Source: Vespa crabro
Lineage: Eukaryota; Arthropoda; Insecta; Hymenoptera; Vespidae
Direction: 5' to 3'
Length of the DNA stretch: 64,000 bases
Assembly: GCF_910589235.1 (NCBI RefSeq)
Contig: NC_060959.1
Span: forward strand, 4,259,763 to 4,323,762
Made by a program: the position numbers and the translations under genes. Shown here piece after piece: positions 60,370-64,000 of the stretch; position 1 is the stretch's first letter, and every line of letters begins with the position of its first letter. A model generated the notes under the pieces. That model did no database searches. It had not been told where the DNA came from and saw only the letters and a program-made list of their open reading frames with translations.

Positions 60370-63300
60370 TACCTGTCACCAGTTTGGTTTGTAAACTGTA
60401 TCGAGTCAAAATATTTTATTATCTTTGGAAATTGGAATTTTCCAAAGAGAAAAAATATTTTATGAAAGTCCATAGTTAATTAGATTACAGAGAATGTGCT
60501 CTAATAATTTCAGGATAGATTTATAACATCACTGGAATGACTTTTGAGCAATAATTGATGACTATATAATTTTTGTAACATTCTGAAATGTGATATTAGA
60601 TTATAGCATTTAATATTTTATTATAAGGATGTTTTATAATATAAAAGGATCTCAAATTATAGATTAATGGCGTGGATTTTTGATATATGATATATCGATG
60701 AAAATGTTAATTCACATTGAATTTTGTATATTATACATTATCTTATAGATGACAAAGATGAGTTACGGGAGTATCATGAAAATAAATATGTTTGAAATAA
60801 AAATGATTTTTTCATAATCTGCCAGTATCGTACATCATATTAATACCATAAATCCTTTTCAGTCTGCCATTCATCCTAGAAATCTTTGAGCGAGAGAACG
60901 ATAGACGAATGTCGAAGCAATTGGTTATCGGCTGTGACGTTGTTGGCCTGTCCATGAATGAGGTGCGGTGAGACGATAAGATTTGTATCGAAAGGGAAAG
61001 GGGTTAGTCTTTGTTTTTAGAAGGCCGTGTAAGGCGCACTTTGGTCAAAATGTGTGGTGGCATAACGCACGTACGCATCATATCTTCGCACCTTCGGCAC
61101 ACAACCAAGTCGCGAGTCTTCTCAAAACCTTCAGCGCGCGATGCACAAGACTCACTGCGAGGCAGAGAACTCGTACTACTGTCTGGTGAGCTCTTTCGTA
61201 TTGCCAACCACCCTTGTAACGTGTTTCTTCAGATTCGGAACATTTCTACTGAACGTGGAAGATTCTCAAAGTCCCCTCCAGTGTTTGCGCTGCTAATGCC
61301 AGTTTACTCTGATCGTTGACATGATGCAAAATTGACTATGCCAGTATCCAATCAACCTCATCAATATATTCTGTTAGCATAAGTTTTGAGGTATGATGAT
61401 TCGTAATGCATGTCAGTAATTAAAGCAAAGAAATATGAGAGAAATGATCGTTGGTAAATATGAGTAGTTAAAGCAGTTTCATGCAAATTCATGCAGATTC
61501 ATGAACAAAGAATAGCTATGGGTACTACTAACAAAGCAAATGGTGCATAAGTTTTTATATTTTTCTATGTTCTTTTGGTCTGTGTGCGCAATAATTATTT
61601 TCACAGATACGATGTGATCCTGAAAGAAACTTATCCCTAGGTGGCATAAAGGTACCCTGTATATCAATATTTTTATGAAACTAGGGATGGAATTTGTGCG
61701 TTATGTGTTTTCTAGATTAAATGGAAGCATGGTCAATAGAATCAATCTCACTGAGATATACAGAACAAGAGTTGATTGAAGGAAGGAGGTATCCCTCACA
61801 ATTAGATGATATTATACGAACTGACATGTATAAATAGGACAGGGGGCAGGTGTATGTTGAGATTTTTTCACTGCAAAGTTCTATTTCGCTATGTGGATTT
61901 TGTATTCTTCGCTCTAATGATGGAGATAGGATTTAGCAATGATGAGAACTGCTTTGGATGGAAAAAATTGCTGGAACATGATAGAAAATCTTTTATACTT
62001 TGTTTGGTCAATGCAATTTTGTTTTAAGCCCTGAGGAAAATTATTTGAATATTGAAAATTGTCACAGTTAACAAGTGCAAATACATTGGATTTTTGAACA
62101 CAAAACAATATGAAGAATATTGGAAAAAGGCTGGTTGGCTTGAAAGAAATTTGCTTATTAATATGAATATATATTTTAAAGTGTATATTCTGTTGTGAGG
62201 CTTCTCTTGGGGCTGTTTTGTTTTTCACAGTTTTCATACAAAAATTTTAATGCTCTGGAAGATTGCTGGAATTGTATATAACGCTCGTATAATCTCAATG
62301 TCTGGCTTAAATGGGAAAAGGTATGTTGGAGATCCCAGATTATTTACATTCTTATTCCAGTTACTATTAATCAGCCCCAAAGATCACAAGCACATGGCTT
62401 TGGATTTCGACTGGATCCTGGCATATTACAGTTGCTGATCATGTATTTGTAAGCAAACTTTACATAATGCATATGTTTGTACATAGTCGAATGTGCAATG
62501 TTGAAAAATTTATTATTATAATTTAAACTTATGTATTTAACTGTTTGAAAAGAGTTCATATGGTAAGGGTGGGCAAAACAAAATGTTGTTCTGAGCTACA
62601 GGAATGTTGCTGTGTTTCATGCAATGACTAAATGGAGAAGACTCATTCGGATAAATCTCTACGATATAATAACAAGATATCTTATTGAGCAAGAAAATAT
62701 CGAATATTACTTAATGAATTCATATTAAAAGAAAAATAGAAAAACCTATATTTATTACATAGCAATTCTTCGATAATAGTATTTCTTGTTGCTCACCAAA
62801 GTTTAAATAACAGGTTCCTGCACTGCACGCTGATATCATATGATAACATATCTACAATATTTATTCATCATTTGAATATAAATTTAAACGAAATATTAAG
62901 GAGATGGATATTGTAAGAATTCATGTTCTAATAATTAGACATTCAAGTACCATAATTTTTAATAATATGTATGTAATGAGGTATTTAAACTTATATACCT
63001 AAACAAATTTTATGCAATTCTTGGATCAGCTTTTTTTTATATAGTTTAGATTTGTGGATGGTTTATGTGAGTATTAGGGGAGGAAAGGGAGGGCAAAAAG
63101 ATTTTGCATTTTCTTTCCACAGAGATGCTAGCAGAACTATGCACATTTCCCATCAGGTATTCTTGTGATATCAGCCAAAGCATGTGCAGCATGGTAGTCT
63201 ACTTCAGAACGCATTGTACCTAGCCAGTGGAAGATTAGAATATAGCTATTTGAGAAATGCATCTTTTGAAACTGCTAATGGGTGGAAAATTTCTTCATGG

Positions 63301-64000
63301 GATGCAGATGTTAACATATCCATTGAACGCATATATGTCCAACAACTACTATTTCGTCAGAAGATAATACTGCACAGAACATCCATCCGTATGTATCATG
63401 TAGAGAAAAACATTCATTATTTGAATTTTACATGACCATCTAAAGAAGGATAAAGTAATTTCATGCCAAAGTAGTAGATAGCTTTACTGTACAATTGCAA
63501 CAATTTTATTATTTAATAAGCTATAGTAACATAATTTACAAGACTCATTAATATTGGAGTAAAATTACTCTAAAACAAAGAATTTCATTATAACGAAGTA
63601 TAAGAGGTCGTTTTCCGATAGAAATGTTTCCCAGGTAAATAGTAGCTATTGCGGGATATATTAATATTTTTCTTACAGGAAAGTGTTTGAGATTAAAAAT
63701 AACATTATTTCTTTAGATAAAAGCAATATGGAAGAAGTATATAAAGTGATGTGAATTTTATTATTGCTGCAATAATTTATTGATTGCTTTCGTTTAACGT
63801 ATAGAATATGAGTACAAGATATGATATTACAGATTTGCTGTCATGAAATAGAAATTTTAATTTGCTTATGCTATGTAGCCAGGTAATTCATAAAGATATA
63901 ATTTAAAACAGGAGGCTCATAATACTTAAACATAGGAAGAGGAATATTGTGTAGGTTGTGTGAAATTAGTGCATTCGTTCGTTAATATTTTATTATGCTA
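60370..64000. other. GC-richer tract without supported genes; possible lncRNA or long UTR
   Basis: Compared with the rest of the intergenic DNA this region has more GC, most clearly at 60860-61320, where several frames are open on both strands simply because stop codons are rarer. Open frames are 60-107 codons, not recognised, and overlap on both strands. No splice structure that joins them was found. It may be the body of a long noncoding transcript or a 3' UTR. Confidence 0.35.

Noticed and set aside
61004..61319. Overlapping open frames on both strands in the GC-richer patch
   Set aside because: Several frames are open together, which is expected where stop codons are rare; no domain recognised and no consistent start context.

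Overview
The window is animal nuclear DNA, very AT-rich, with short phase-consistent GT-AG introns, microsatellites and decayed transposons. The gene set (CLIP-domain serine proteases resembling bee venom proteases, an insect-type TRPA channel, an E2F-driven Mcm5) points to an insect, most likely a hymenopteran; the order is an inference. Exon coordinates below were built by hand from splice sites and frame continuity, and every full-length model closes in frame.

Layout. 0.7-4.7 kb (-): a RhoGAP gene of the ARHGAP11A type. 5.7-7.2 kb (+): an aldo-keto reductase (AKR). 7.3-7.9 kb (-): a broken 3' end of Mcm5, followed by a decayed Mutator-like transposon (8.6-9.9 kb). The block RhoGAP 5' exon / AKR / Mcm5 3' end / transposon is then repeated at a constant 5,979-bp period (about 3,924-9,902, 9,903-15,881 and 15,882-21,860). 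A fourth, partly diverged block (21.86-28.15 kb) ends in the complete Mcm5 gene. The stretch thus holds four complete AKR genes (three indistinguishable, one divergent), one intact RhoGAP gene plus three truncated 5' copies, and one intact Mcm5 gene plus three dead 3' fragments.

28.2-30.0 kb (+): Sde2, sharing a short E2F-containing head-to-head promoter with Mcm5. 30.3-30.8 kb (-): a small unrecognised gene of 104 aa. 31.5-41.7 kb (+): three secreted trypsin-like serine proteases, two with CLIP domains. 42.3-46.1 kb (-): a FAM161 centrosome/cilium gene, head-to-head with Coq6 (46.7-53.1 kb, +). A TRPA ion-channel gene (47.7-50.9 kb, -) lies entirely inside a Coq6 intron. 54.0-55.6 kb (+): Adck1. 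55.6-58.9 kb is AT-rich and looks empty. 58.9-64.0 kb is compositionally different: a probable first coding exon, a TATA/initiator promoter and a GC-richer tract with only short open frames, possibly a long noncoding RNA or long UTR.

Functional threads: DNA replication and cell cycle (Mcm5, Sde2, the ARHGAP11A-like gene), mitochondrial and ubiquinone biology (Coq6, Adck1), extracellular protease cascades (the serine protease cluster), and recent local amplification of a reductase. The main object of interest is the amplified block, which yields extra AKR genes and, as a by-product, GAP-domain-truncated RhoGAP copies that recall the arrangement of human ARHGAP11B.
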